Below, piece after piece: positions 21,598 through 33,450 of a DNA stretch of 64,000 nt. The translations under genes and the position numbers were made by a program. Source of the DNA: Solanum dulcamara (lineage: Eukaryota > Streptophyta > Magnoliopsida > Solanales > Solanaceae); the NCBI RefSeq assembly GCF_947179165.1, contig NC_077242.1, positions 33,787,097-33,851,096 on the forward strand, in the 5' to 3' direction. The first letter of the stretch is position 1. Each line of letters begins with the position of its first letter. The notes beneath the pieces were generated by a model. The model saw nothing but the letters and a program-made list of their open reading frames with translations, made no database searches and had not been told where the DNA came from.

Positions 21598-24252
21598 TAT
21601 TATACCCCATACTTTTGTACCTTGAAATGTTCTTAAGCTTTTTAGAATTACCATATGAGACAGATAAGCTATAACTCTATCAAATAACTCTAAGTAAAGG
21701 AGAATGTGATACCCCACAATAAGGAAGATTGGAGATAGGATTATAAGAATCTAAAAGAAATTAGAGGCCAAGTAGTAAGTCGTTGGAATCGACTTACTTG
21801 TGTAAGCTATTACTTTGGATGTGTTATATACTTAAGATACTTGAGTACATACCAAGATTACATAGCAAGAATTATATAGGTTCGTAAAGAAAGACGAGAT
21901 TACGAACTCTCGAGGAGGAAAAAGAAGTGACACGTGGAAATGTGAGAGATTGCCACGTGGCAGCAGCTGGAAGTGCCATGTGGCAGAATCTGGAGCAAGG
22001 GGTGGACCCCCACCTGCCACATAGCAATCCCGGATTAGAGGAGGGGATGCGGTGGCCCAATGAGGGCTTAACACGTGTCACCACTTAGGGCTTGACACGT
22101 GTCACCAGTTAGGGGTTGACACATGTCACCTCCTAAGGTAGCCTATATATATATATTATGAGTCATTCTTATCTACAACCAAATTCATTCTTATCTACAA
22201 ACTTCTAGAGAAAAAAAGAAGAGAAGAGAAACCGTAAGCTAGAGAAGAGAGAGCCATGGGTTGGTGAAAAAATGGGCAAGTCCTCTGATTTCGTTCCGTG
22301 AATTAATTATATAGGGTATACCACTATGATATGAAGGTGTTAGTAATATAAATTTATGATGTGGGGCAGCACCAAAAGGACAACAAGCAGCCACAAAGTT
22401 TTAGTCGCACTAAAGTAACTTCCGAGGCGAGTTTTGGCGAGTTTGGTGAGTTTTGGCGAGTTTCGGGCAAGGTAAGTTTTTCTCTTTAAAATTAGAGTTT
22501 ATGATGATTTTAGGAGGTATATGACATGTATTAAATAAGGCTGGAAGTGGAAAAATTGCATAAGGATGCTTGACAGTAGAAACAAACTCAATTAAAGTCG
22601 TTCTAGTTAAATCGAAGTTGGGTAGTGTGTTGTGATTGTGGTGCTGTGGTTACAGATTGTTTGGTTGCATGGTTTAGGGATGGAAGGTGTTTTAAAAAGG
22701 GTGTGGGTGCTTCTGGTTGCAGCCACAGACCCTCTATTTCATATTGTTAAAGGTTTTACGAAATAAAGATTAAAAACTCTATTTTAGTATCATAGTTAAG
22801 CGAGTTGTTTGGAGTTTGTATTGTGTAAAGTTGAAGTGATTTACTTATAAATATGCTGCTGGTTGTTGGTTTTGGTATGGTTGTTGATATTTTGGCCAAG
22901 TTGAAATCTCGGGGATGTTGAAGTTATAGGGGAGATGCAGCCCAATTTTCAGTAACTTCGGAGCTAGTAATAAGCTAGTTAAGTCAAATGGATATGAAAA
23001 GTATTCCTATGGATACGTGGTTGTAGAGTTGGAAATTGGAAAGTGAAAGGTTATTAATCTTAGTATTACTCTCAATTTAAGTAGGTTCAAAAGACAATGA
23101 GGCGAATGTGGTTAAGAGTAATCCATAAGAGGTATGTGAAGCTACCTTCTTTCTTATGGCATGTTTTTGGCATAGGTATGTAAAGCTACCCCTTCCTTCT
23201 CTTGGCAGAGGTTCTATTTTGATGCAATCAATAGTAACATTCAAAAGATACTTGATATGGCGCTTGTCTTGATTTTTTAATGATAGCTCATTTTGATCAT
23301 TCCATCGAGTCTCAAATATGATTTAAATTATATTTAGTTTTTCACTACTCTACTCGTGGATGCCTTAATGCTTCCTTCACTGAGCCCGGGCCAAGATATA
23401 CATGATCGTGCGTACTTCTCTGCCTTATTCGCCATGCCCCAATGCGAGGGGTAGGTATGCCCTATACATGGGTTGTAGAGTTATGCTATGTCATGTACAC
23501 ATATGGTAATGTCTGATAATATGATATAATATAATATTATATGGACATCTAATATGATATGATCTATTACGGAGATATTCCCTACTCTGGAGTTATGCTG
23601 TGCTGTGGCACCGATGATGGGATGGTGACCATGTTTTATTCACCGCATCCCGTAATGGGGCCGGATATGACATATGTCTTTTCGCATGCATTATCTGTGT
23701 TTGTGATAAGTATTTTGACATTATGGATATTTTGCTCATTTTCTGTACATTCTGCTCTGGTTATGACTTTATTTATTACAGTCCATGCTTTACATATTTA
23801 GTATATTTTTTGTACTGACCCCCTTTCCTTGGGGGCTGTTACATGCCCGTAGGTACAACCGTTTGAGTTGCCAATACGCTTGCTTAGGACATCCACTTTG
23901 CTATTTGAAAGTTCTCCTTTGTCCGGAGACCATATTTTGATACTAACCTTTCTGTAGCCTATATGTATACATTGGTCCTGGGTACGATAGGCCCCTGTCC
24001 TGTCATATTATCATGCTATCATTCTGTAGAGGTCTGTAAATATATATTTGTGGGTTCTGTATATGTTTTAGGCTTTTGTGTTTCGTGACGGCCTTAACGG
24101 CCTTCGTATGCTACATCTGCTTTTATGTGCTCCTTAGCAACCTCTTTTGATTTATATATTTGTTTCTTCTACTAACATGATAAGTGGGGCTAAGGTTACG
24201 TATGGGTGCCAAGCTCGGGTACTAGTCATGGCCTATAGAGTGGGTCATGACA
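21598..24252 (+). repeat. LARD-type LTR, copy 3
   Basis: 2655 bp, starting TATTATACCCC (TG changed to TA) and ending GGGTCATGACA. It lacks about 290 bp found in copy 2 (near 6320-6600). It forms the right edge of the tandem array. The next base resumes the pol of element E, so the array sits inside E. Confidence 0.87.
22064..22157 (+). promoter_or_regulatory. G-box repeats and TATA box, LTR copy 3
   Basis: Three 24-bp units occupy 22064-22135 with CACGTG in the first two. A TATATATATATATTA run follows at about 22144. Two further CACGTG cores lie upstream at about 21930 and 21955 (GACACGTGG, GCCACGTGG). In copy 2 the corresponding upstream sites read CATGTG and CATATG. Confidence 0.55.
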
Positions 24253-25440
24253 GACAGTTCCTTCGTCACTTAGATATCATCCACGGGGGATACTTTAGAG
24301 GGATCACCAATACATTTGCGAAACATCGACACATGAATAACTGGGTGCACTGCTTCCAAATCCAATGGTAGGTCAAATTCATAGGCAACCTTGCCCACCC
24401 TACAAACAATCTGATAAGGCCCAATGTACCTGGGCTAAGTTTCCCTTTCTTGCCGAATCTCATTACCCTCTTCATCGGTGACACCTTCAAGAACACCCAA
24501 TCCCCAACTTCAAACTCTAAGTGTCATTGTCGATTATTTGCGTATGATTTCTGTTGAATCTGGGTTGCTAATAGTCTCTCTTGAAAAAGCTTTACTTTAT
24601 CCACATCTTGCTGAATTATGTGTGAGCCTATTAGTTTAGTCTAACCAATATCAAATCAACCAATAAGTGACCGACATTTCTTTCCATACGAAGCCCTAGG
24701 TTACCGAAAGTGAGCTTCATATGGTTCCATCTAGAATCTAGAATAATAGTTATTATTATTGGTAAACTTGATAAGTGGCAGATAATCGTCCCAGCTACCC
24801 CTGAAGTCAATAGCATAGGCCCACAATATATCTTCTAGCATCTGAATAGTACGCTTGGCCTGTCCATCAGTCTGAGGGTGTAATATTGTACTAAGATTCA
24901 CCTATGTTTCCAATCCCTTCTGGAATGATCTCCAGAAGTAAGCTGTAAATTGAGCTCCTCTATATGTTATAATAGATGTGGGGACCCCGTAAAGTCTTAA
25001 TATCTCTTTGATATATGACTTTTCATAATCTTTGGTTGAATAAGTACTCCTGACTGGAAGAAAATGGGCTGATTTTATTAGCCTATTTACAATAAACCCA
25101 TATAGAATCATACCTCCGTAGAGTCTGAGGTATACCTATAATAAAATCCATATTAATTCCTTCCTATTTCTAAGTCAAGATTTTTATCTCCTGTAACAGT
25201 CCATCAGGCTTCTGATGCTCGATCTTAACCTATTGGTAATTTGGGCACTGGGCTACGAACTCGACTATGTCTTTTTTCATGCCATCCTACCAATATAAAT
25301 ATATTAGGATATGATACATCTTTGTTGACCCTAGATGGAAAAAATAACGAGCATAGTGTACTTCCCCCATAACCTATTGCTATAGCCCTGCAATCTTAGG
25401 TATGTATAATCTTCCCCTATACCTCAGCACTTCATCAGGT
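24253..25440 (-). pseudogene. pol: Element E integrase and C-terminus, broken
   Basis: On the minus strand the order is H2C2 finger (about 25430-25210), DDE core (about 25130-24830; [26 protein letters not shown] with Asp changed to Tyr in the second catalytic motif) and the C-terminal KVSPMKRVMRFGKKGKLSPG module (24496-24400). The gene is cut at 24253 in the segment that precedes the chromodomain, exactly where the LARD array begins. Many stops and frameshifts are present. Its remaining 3' end should lie left of the window. Confidence 0.85.
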
Positions 25441-25629
25441 GTGATCTACAATAGGGTCTTTTCCTTTTAAATGGCTATATCCCTATATTGTGCCAGAACA
25501 GGGTCCTCATATTGGCATCTCTTTACTTCTCCCATAATAGAGAATTCAACAACTCCTTGAATAGAAACTCCACCATCATCGAAATCAGCCAAACAGACTC
25601 CAAGGTTAGCTAATTGGCAAATCTCACGG

Positions 25630-26100
25630 ACTATCTCCTTCAATTCTTATGGTACATCTGCCATACCCATAGATTTACGGTTGAGTATATATGCTACAAC
25701 ATTTTCTTTCCGCGGGTGGTATAAAATGTCAATATCATAATCTTTCAGCAACTCTAGCCACCTTCTTTGCCGTAATTTCAGCTTCTTCTGCTTAAAGATG
25801 TATTAGAGACTTTTATGATCCATGTATATATAAACATGTACGCTATATAGATAATGCCTCCATATTTTCAAAGCATGAATTACTGTTGTTAACTCCAGAT
25901 CATGAGTTAGATAATTTCTTTCGTGCTTTCTGAGCTGCCGCGAGGCATAGGCTATAAATCTACCATGTTGCATCAGTACACATCCTAGCCCAACACCGGA
26001 AGCATTACAATAAATGACATAGTCATCTGGTCCTTTAGGAAGAGTTAGAATGTGGGCCATAGTCAACTTTATCTTTTAGCAACTGAAAGCTTCATTCACA
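25630..26100 (-). pseudogene. pol: Element E RNase H domain, broken
   Basis: Minus-strand text matches element [21 protein letters not shown] (first carboxylate Asp changed to Asn), [20 protein letters not shown], then [20 protein letters not shown] with the catalytic Glu kept, and YMDHKSL. It is open from 26066 to 25803. Three stops match those in element A at the same codons (here 26113, 25467 and 25230, in the flanking RT and integrase parts). Confidence 0.87.
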
Positions 26101-27010
26101 AGCATCAGTCCACTAGAACTTAGCCATCTTCTGAGTTAGTCTTGTTAAAGGTACTAAAATTGAAGCAAACTTCTCTATGAATCTCTTGTAATATCCTGCC
26201 AGCCCTAGAAAACTACATACCTCAGTAGGTGTCGTAGGTCTACGCTTAATATTTATATCCTTAATTTTCTGTGTATCTACTCGAATACCATCTACTCCAA
26301 TAATATACCCTAAGAATGCTACTAAAGTTAACAAGAATTCACATTTAAAGAACTTAGCGTATAACTTCTGGTGCTGGAGCACTCCGAGTACCATCCTCAA
26401 ATGATCTATATGCTCCTCTTCCAATCATGAATAGACTAGGATATCATTAATAAGTACAATCACGAATAAGTCTAGGAATGGCTTGAACACTCGGTTCATT
26501 AGATCCATAAACATTGCTGCAGCGTTGGTCAGCCAAAGACATCACCCTAAATTCATAATGCCCATATAGAGTCCTAAATGTAGTCTTTGAAATATCTACT
26601 TCCTTTACCCATACCTAATGATATCATGACCGCAGGTCTATCTTCAAGAAACACTTAGCATCCTGTAATTGGTCAAATAGATCATCAATCCTATGGAGGG
26701 GATATCTATTCCTTATTGTCATTTTGTTCAGTTGTCTATAATCAATACACATTCATAGTGACCCATCTTTCTTTCTCATGAATAGTACTAGCGCTACCCA
26801 AGGTGACGTGCTGGGCCTAACAAAGCCCTTTTCTAACAAGTCTCTCAGCTTCTCCTTTAATTCATTCAATTCTGCAGGTGCCATTCTAAGAATATATATG
26901 GGATGAGTATCTGGCAATATATTTATAGTGAACTCTATCTCCCGCTTAGGAAGAAGACCTGGAAGTTCATTTGGAATACATCTAGAAATTCGTTAACTAC
27001 CATCCCTTTC
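26101..27010 (-). pseudogene. pol: Element E reverse transcriptase, broken; upstream gag and protease missing
   Basis: RT on the minus strand, N-terminus near 26980 (PDELPG-like region), catalytic motif near 26455-26444 where the FIDD-type motif reads LIND, so its first Asp is lost. An open part at 26424-26116 covers the thumb and connection. Upstream of about 27010 the similarity to pol stops abruptly and LARD-type leader sequence begins, so protease and gag are absent. Confidence 0.83.
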
Positions 27011-28485
27011 TAAATTATCTCTTAGTTTTACAAACCCTTCTAAATTATCCTAGTAGTTCTTTTTACCATATTGATATCCTCATAATTACTATTACTATCA
27101 ATTCATTGGTTAATATTTATCTCTTAAAGTCAGACGTACTTGCGACTTAGTCAAATCTTATCGTTACTATTAGTGCAAATTTCCAAAAATATTATGAACT
27201 TATATGTTATTTTCTTGTTTGTCCTCTGAAAATTTTGGTAGAGTTTCCTCTGTATTTCTTACTATCTCTAAAATTACATGTAAAAAATACCAACTATGCC
27301 TCACAGGGCCTACACACACATATATTATATCATATCGTAGACGCACCGGGCTTCCTATATCAATCACAAGATGAAAATGAAAAAAATTCTCTGTATATCC
27401 AACACAAACTGTACCTGTCACTCTTTCCTATTTATTTTCCCTTTCCATCTTTAACTGCAGGTTTCAAACATACCTACAGTATTTGTACTATGTCTAAGAT
27501 ATATTTCCTTTTATAGTTACTGGTTTCTTTAGCATCTTCTGTGTACACTGTCTAACTAGACTTATATGCGATATATACATTCAACCCGTTTCCCTGCTAT
27601 ACTTACCATAACTCGCCATAATGATGGTCAATTTTCCATTCCATAGATACAAACTCCCATTATGTTCCCTTGCTGTCTAATTTTCACCTGTATGTGCAAC
27701 TATTCTCTATCCTAGATTTCAAAATTCCCATGGGTGGGAAAGCCTTGGTCAGTGTTACTCATAAATACTTGGTTATTGACTCTTTTGATTCTCTCTTGCC
27801 GCTATTAGATAACAATCTATACCAAATGCACATACATAGGAAATTTTGATAAGGTCTCCTATACCTGTAGTCGATCAGTCTCTAGTCTAATCCGTGATCT
27901 AGAAAGTGAAGTGTTCTCCTCATCATCGTCTTTCCACCATCTACTCATTTGACCTTCATCATATTTTTCACTTGAATCCAGAGAATAAAGATAACAGGGT
28001 AACTCTAGGTTTATCGATGACCAAGACAAAGAGATGGAATAGTCTGTAACACTTACTGAGGTAGCCGGTCTGATGTGGTGCCCTGCCATTGGAGAAACTG
28101 GTAGGGCTTCAGGGACCGCCTCCTTGGGTATCAAAACATCTAAAGGAATTATCACTGGGTCCTCGGAGGGGTCATTCTCGATAGAATAATTGTGGCTACT
28201 CCTACTCGATCTTGGAGACTAAGGTCCCGAATTTACCCTAGGGGCCTTCTTAGCACCCCTATTATCTGAAGCTGGCCTCTTCATCTCTCACAAATCTGCA
28301 CCTGCCTATAGAAAAATAGGTCAGAAACAATCTTTCCTAAGTTCAGGCTATATCGCATGATCTAAAATAGAAAGAAGGGTAACATCCTAAATGATCTATA
28401 GCCTCCTATTTATAGATGTGGTGTACAACACACTGATAAACAATACTCCACTATACACAACCTGTATACACTCCGAAGGTGAACT
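27011..28485 (-). mobile_element. Element E leader, LARD-type, with an unidentified open frame
   Basis: On the minus strand this carries the conserved post-PBS block (28485-28380), then a 142-codon frame (see 28284-27859), then sequence similar to the LARD internal region (27320-27200 matches 2160-2240 and 41640-41740; also 27190-27020). The join to RT near 27010 marks E as a chimera between a LARD and a coding chromovirus. Confidence 0.65.
27859..28284 (-). CDS. Unidentified acidic small protein in the leader of element E (one internal stop)
   Basis: Reading from the ATG at 28284 on the minus strand, the frame runs 141 codons to TAG at 27859, with a single TAG about 22 codons in; from the next Met it is open for 98 codons. 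The product is basic at its start (MKRPASDNRGAKKAPRV), then serine-rich, then acidic (KDDDEENTSLSRSR). I recognise no domain, knuckle or protease motif. It occupies the place of gag. The other LARD copies do not have it. The frame ends in CAGGTATAG, which also resembles a splice donor. It may be a captured host fragment, a relic of a different gag, or chance. Confidence 0.3.
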
Positions 28486-28497
28486 GCTCTGATACCA
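28486..28497 (-). other. Primer binding site of element E
   Basis: GCTCTGATACCA on the plus strand is the exact complement of TGGTATCAGAGC. It lies 4 bp inside the LTR edge at 28502. Confidence 0.9.
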
Positions 28498-28501
28498 CTT
28501 T

Positions 28502-30229
28502 TGTTACAACCCAACCCCATAAGTCGTGACTAGTGCCCAAGCTGGGAATTCGTATATATATCTGTTAGACATCGTCAAACTAAAACCAAACACAATATGG
28601 ACGATTTGTGAAAACAGGATGTTATCTCAAACGTTAGATACATATATCAGGGTAACCTATCTCCTTGGGAATACATGAGCCAACAAGGCTGTCACTACAT
28701 ATAACATCCCAAAATATGTTCTACGTAAGCCGACAAGGCTGCCACTATAAATGAGAGCATCCCAACATACAGGACATATAGGCACAACCGAACACATATA
28801 CATATAACCCACACATATATCTATAGGCCTTTAAGAGTATCATCAGTATCATATGGTGGGACAACGCCCTACCATACCCCAAAATAAACATATATATACA
28901 TCAAAAAGGGTTTGTACCAAAGGTCTAGGCTCCGAGACAAAGGACCACTCCAAGACAGCTGAATAGAAGTCCAAAGTTGGTGTATTACCGAAGCTAGCAT
29001 CTATACCAGGAGGCATGAAACGCAGCCCCCGAAGAAGGGGTGGTCAGTACAAGATGTGTATATGTATGTAAAGCATGAAATACAATAAGAAAGATCTTAA
29101 CTGAAGTAGAGAGTCCAGGAGAGAAGTATGATAATCAAGAACTCATTGTACCTGTGCCTTACAAAGAAAATCATATATATCATTATCACATACCATACCT
29201 ATCCTATTATGGTACTCGGTCCATAATTGTATCATTATATTATCATATTATTATATAAATATATCGTACCCAACCCTCTAGTAAGGGACTCGGTGAATAA
29301 TGTTGTGCACACATATACTATACCCAGTTCATTATGGGACTCGGTGCTATAACCATATCATTGCATTATTATATAATCATATAGCGTACCCGGCCCCCTA
29401 GTGAGGGACTCGGTAGATAACGTTTTAGTAAAATGTGCATGATAACATACCCAGCCCAAGACTCGGTAAGAGATGTAATAACAGTATGCATGAGCAGAGT
29501 AGTGAGTAACCATACACATTTAGATCATCATTTGAGCCTTAATAGATAAGTAGACTAATCAATCCTTGAGTATCAGGGCGATAGTCATGTTCAGTAATCT
29601 TTTAATGTCATTATGAACCATATTAGATAAAGCCTTAGGGATCATAGACACGTATCAAGATAACGCGAGACATCTTATGAAAGTTAAGGACATTAATCAT
29701 TATAGGGTCCTTAATATTAGGGACTTTCATATACCAACTACTGTCCAACATATAGAAGACTCAAGGGTAGTAGCTCAACTACTTTAAGAGTTTTAACATC
29801 TCAAAGTAAATAAAAATCATGAATCATACTCGGAACCTATGAATGGAATTACCCCAAAGCTCATATCATATATCACTTATATCTAAGACATACCAAAAGA
29901 AAGAAGGGATAACTTTACATACCTTCAATTCTTATCCATAACACAATACGTATACGCTGCCCGCAGTGTCTCAACCTATATTGAGATGTCAAGAACTGTG
30001 GTTAAGCTACGAGAAGGTTTTAAAATGTACTCCAACGTTAGTAGCTCATTTCTAGAAAATTAGGTGATATTTCCCTTATATTCAAACCAACTACGTAGCA
30101 ACCAAGTCAACATCATCAACCACACATTCAAGTGCTATATCAAAGTTAGCCAAGGTAAGATTCAAGAATGTTCCAAAACAGTCCGCATAATACGACGTTC
30201 CATAATTTTTAAGTAATGTATAATCAACG
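28502..30229 (-). repeat. 5' LTR of element E, 5' end missing (arm 1 of inverted repeat)
   Basis: It starts on the plus strand as TGTTACAACCC (LTR terminal TGTAACA inverted). It holds inverted hairpin and GAGTCCC modules (29030-29470). Similarity to the LTR of F ends near 30229, so about 1.7 kb of an originally longer LTR remains. Confidence 0.8.
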
Positions 30230-30451
30230 TAGATGGTCTATTTGGCATATTCATAGGTGTTCGTGAGAGTATTGGGCATCTCTTTACATTGTTAGTTATT
30301 GGCTGTTTTGGGTGTGTTATTGTTCTTGTTGAATTGAAGGACTAAATTATTGTTAAATTAAAGGACTAAGAGTAGTTAAGGCTATGGTATTGTTGTAATT
30401 GTTGGACTATTATAAGTTCATTCGATGAAGTATTTTGGCTATATATTATTA
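30230..30451. other. Spacer between inverted LTR arms
   Basis: About 220 AT-rich bases with no gene or motif that I recognise. It probably derives from one of the two LTRs, since it reads smoothly into the arm on its right. Confidence 0.5.
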
Positions 30452-32058
30452 AGAATAACTTGATTACGTCATAGTCATTATGTTAAAAATTATGAAACAT
30501 CGTATTGTGCGGACTATTTTGAAATATTCTTAAATCATGCCTTGGCTAACTTTGATATGACACTTGAATGTGTGGTTGTTGATGTTGACTTGGTTGTTAC
30601 ATAGTTGGTTTGAATATAAGGAAAATAATGCCTAATTTTCTAGAAATGAGCTACTAATATTGCAGTATATTTTGAAACCTTTCCATAGCTTAACCACAAT
30701 TCTTGACATCTCAATATAGGTTTAGACACTGCGGGTAGCGTATACGTATTGTGTTACCGAAAAGCATTGAAGGTATGTAAAGTTATCCCTTCTTTTTTTG
30801 GCATATTGTAGATATAAGTGATATATGATATGAGCTTTGGGGTAATTTTATTCATAGGTTCCGAGTATGATTCATGATTTTTATTTACTTCGGGATTTTA
30901 ACGCTCTTAAAGTAGTTGAGCTACTTCACTTGAGTCTTCTATACATTGGACATTAGTTGGTATATGAAAGTCCCTAATCTTAAGGAACCTATAATGATTA
31001 ATGTCCTTAACTTTTATAAGTTGTCTCGTGTTATCTTGATATGTGTCTATGATCTTTAAGGCTTTATCTAATATGGTTCATAATGACATTCAAAGAATAT
31101 TGAACATTATCTCCCTGATACTCAAGTATTGATTAACCTACTTATCTATTTAGTTTTAAATGATTATCTAAATGCATATGGTTACTTACTACTCTATTCG
31201 TGCATACTATATTACATCTTCTATCGAGTCCCGAGATGGGTATTTTATCATGCATAGTTTTGCTACATCTTTTATCGAGTCCCATAATAGGCCAGGTACG
31301 ATATATGTTTATATGACTTTACTCACTGAGTCCCATACCAGAGGGTCGGGTATGGTATATGTATATGATAATACGATAATATGGTGATAGGATTATGGCA
31401 TCGAGTCCCATAATGGGCCGAGTATGGTATATGACAATGATATGCATGATTTGTTCGGTAAGGCACAGGTACAATGAGTTCTTAATCATCATACTTATCT
31501 CTTGGACTCTCTACTTCAGTTATGATCTTTCTTACTGTATTTCATATTTTATATACTCAGTATATTTCTTGTACTGACCCCTTTACATCGGGAGGAGGGG
31601 GCTGCATTTCATGCTTGTAGGTACAGATACTCGTTTTTGGAATCCACCATCTTAGGATTTCCATTCAGCTATTTTGGACTGCTCCATTGTCCCGAAGCCT
31701 AGACTTTTGGTACAGATCCTTTTGATGTACATATTTGGTTATCCAGGGGTACTAAGGGGCCCTGTCCCATCATATGCTACTGTTAATTCTCTTAGAGGTC
31801 TACAGATATATGTGTGGGTTGTGTTTGGATATTGTTCAGTTGTGTTAGCATGACTTATTTGGGAAATTACCATACATAGTGGCAGCCTTGTCAGCTTGCG
31901 TGTATATGTATATTTTGAGATGTTATATATAGTGAAAGTCTTGTTGGCTTACATATATATATATGTGCAGTGGGACATTCCTACATGTTATGACAGCCTC
32001 ATCGTTGTATGTACTTTGTTACCCATTGATAGTTATGACTCCTCAGGATACAAGTTGC

Positions 32059-32113
<55 letters not shown>

Positions 32114-32224
32114 GACAGTTGTGAGACTAGGTTTTGGGTCTTTATAGGTTCCATATTGTGTTTAGTTGTGGATTGATCAAATAGCTCACAGGTGTATATA
32201 AGAGTGTCCAGCTTGGGCACCACA
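30452..32224 (+). repeat. 5' LTR of element F (arm 2 of inverted repeat)
   Basis: Runs in the opposite sense to 28502-30229 and aligns with its reverse complement from TTGATTA...AAAATTATG to the LTR end, apart from an AT expansion. The last part is shortened: GGGCAC joins directly to CACA, missing about 30 bp present in E. It is followed by a perfect primer site. GAGTCCC modules lie at 31226, 31276, 31326 and 31403. Confidence 0.8.
32062..32112. repeat. AT dinucleotide microsatellite
   Basis: About 25 AT units lie within the LTR of F. The matching place in E has only a short TATATATA. The long open frames here are artefacts of the repeat. Confidence 0.95.
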
Positions 32225-32228
32225 AAAG

Positions 32229-32240
32229 TGGTATCAGAGC
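32229..32240 (+). other. Primer binding site of element F
   Basis: TGGTATCAGAGC is a perfect tRNA-iMet match, followed by the conserved leader block (to about 32345). Confidence 0.9.
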
Positions 32241-32428
32241 AGTTCATCCTTGGAGTATCTACAGACCGTATCTAGTAAAGTCTTGTTTATCGGTATGTTG
32301 TGCACCACATCTATAAAAAGGAAGCTATATGATATTTAGGATGTTATCCTTTCTTCTTATTCTAGATTGTGTGATAGAGCTATATTTTTAGGATAATTCC
32401 TCCCTAATAGATTACTATGTTTACAGTT

Positions 32429-33280
32429 ATGCCTCCAAAGAAAGCGACAGCTGCCAAAAGGTCAAATCAGTAGCAGGAGAGACTAGTCAGATTCAGAGAG
32501 TTACTAAGGCTCGTGCCTAGTCTATGCCGGAGATTATACTTTTGTCAGCGAGCTTTGCTACACTACCAGCTCCAGAGGAGCTTAAGGCAGCAACAACTGT
32601 AGATCAAGGGGCGGCTCCACCGCCAACTCTTCAGGCCCTAGTACCTGAGCCTCCAGTTCCCCAGCCGGGGGCAGAGGATAGGGCCATCAGAAATGCAGTT
32701 TAGTTACTGACCATATTAATGGCAGGTAGGCTCACAGACATGGGCTAGGAGTTGATTATGCAAATAGATATGATAGTCTAAGGATTCGTGACTTATTGAC
32801 TTATAACCCTTTAGAGTTCTATGGGTCAAGGCCTGCGGATGACTCGCATGAGTTTATCCGATAGGTGTAGCATATGTTGAGGATAATTAGGGCTTCTGAG
32901 GCTTAGTCTATTGAGTTGGCTTCATATCAGTTGCATGATGTAGCTATTAATTGGTATGAATCCTGGGAGTTATCCAGGGATGAGGGTGCTCCTACAATAG
33001 TATGGGATGAGTTTTTGAAGGCCTTCCTTGGCCACTTTTGAGGCAGAATGGTAGGAGTGTTCAAGATTATAGTCTTGAGTTTGATTCATTGGCGAGACAT
33101 GCACCCACTATTGTAGCTGATATGGCTGATAGAGTGCATCGTTACGTGATGGGGCTGGATCGTTATATGATTAATAGCTAGATGGCAATGACTTTTCAGC
33201 TAGGTATGGATATTGCATAGTTACAAACATACGCATAGGGGGTAGAGGATCGACACATAGGGTGCCAGCCCGATAGAGAT
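32429..33280 (+). pseudogene. gag: Element F gag, N-terminal part, truncated
   Basis: Starts MPPKKATAA, matching element A at 10564, and follows the gag domain to the segment corresponding to about 11440 of A. Stops (for example near 32488) and a deletion near 33040 (loss of PPEMR and neighbours) break it. It is cut at 33280 by the LARD-type LTR. It keeps tryptophan codons that are stops in A, which makes it useful for reading the decay of A. Confidence 0.85.
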
Positions 33281-33309
33281 TGTTACACCCCATACTTTTG
33301 TACCTTGGA

Positions 33310-33450
33310 ACGTGTTTTAAGTCTCTTGAAAGGCTCTTAAGTTTCTTAAAAAGATCGTAAGACTCTTAAGTTTCTCAAGGTTTCCTATAGTTTCTTAAAG
33401 CTTCTTAAAGATTCTTAAGACTTCTTAAGAACTATTAAGCTTCTTAAAAG
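33310..33450. repeat. CTTCTTAAG-rich simple repeat
   Basis: A run of imperfect 9-12-bp units built on CTTAAG and TTCTTAAA at the U3 start of the LTR. A similar run, inverted, lies at 57865-58000 in the solo LTR. LTR copies 2 and 3 have only one or two units. Confidence 0.7.

Noticed and set aside
21832..22084. Minus-strand 70-80-codon frames over the G-box block
   Set aside because: They translate the promoter repeats backwards and are broken in copy 2.
28502..32224. Foldback or MITE-type DNA transposon
   Set aside because: The arms are LTRs with primer sites at their outer ends; no transposase or terminal duplication was seen.
31896..32247. Open frames on both strands over the AT repeat
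   Set aside because: The translations are runs of IYIYIY from the microsatellite.
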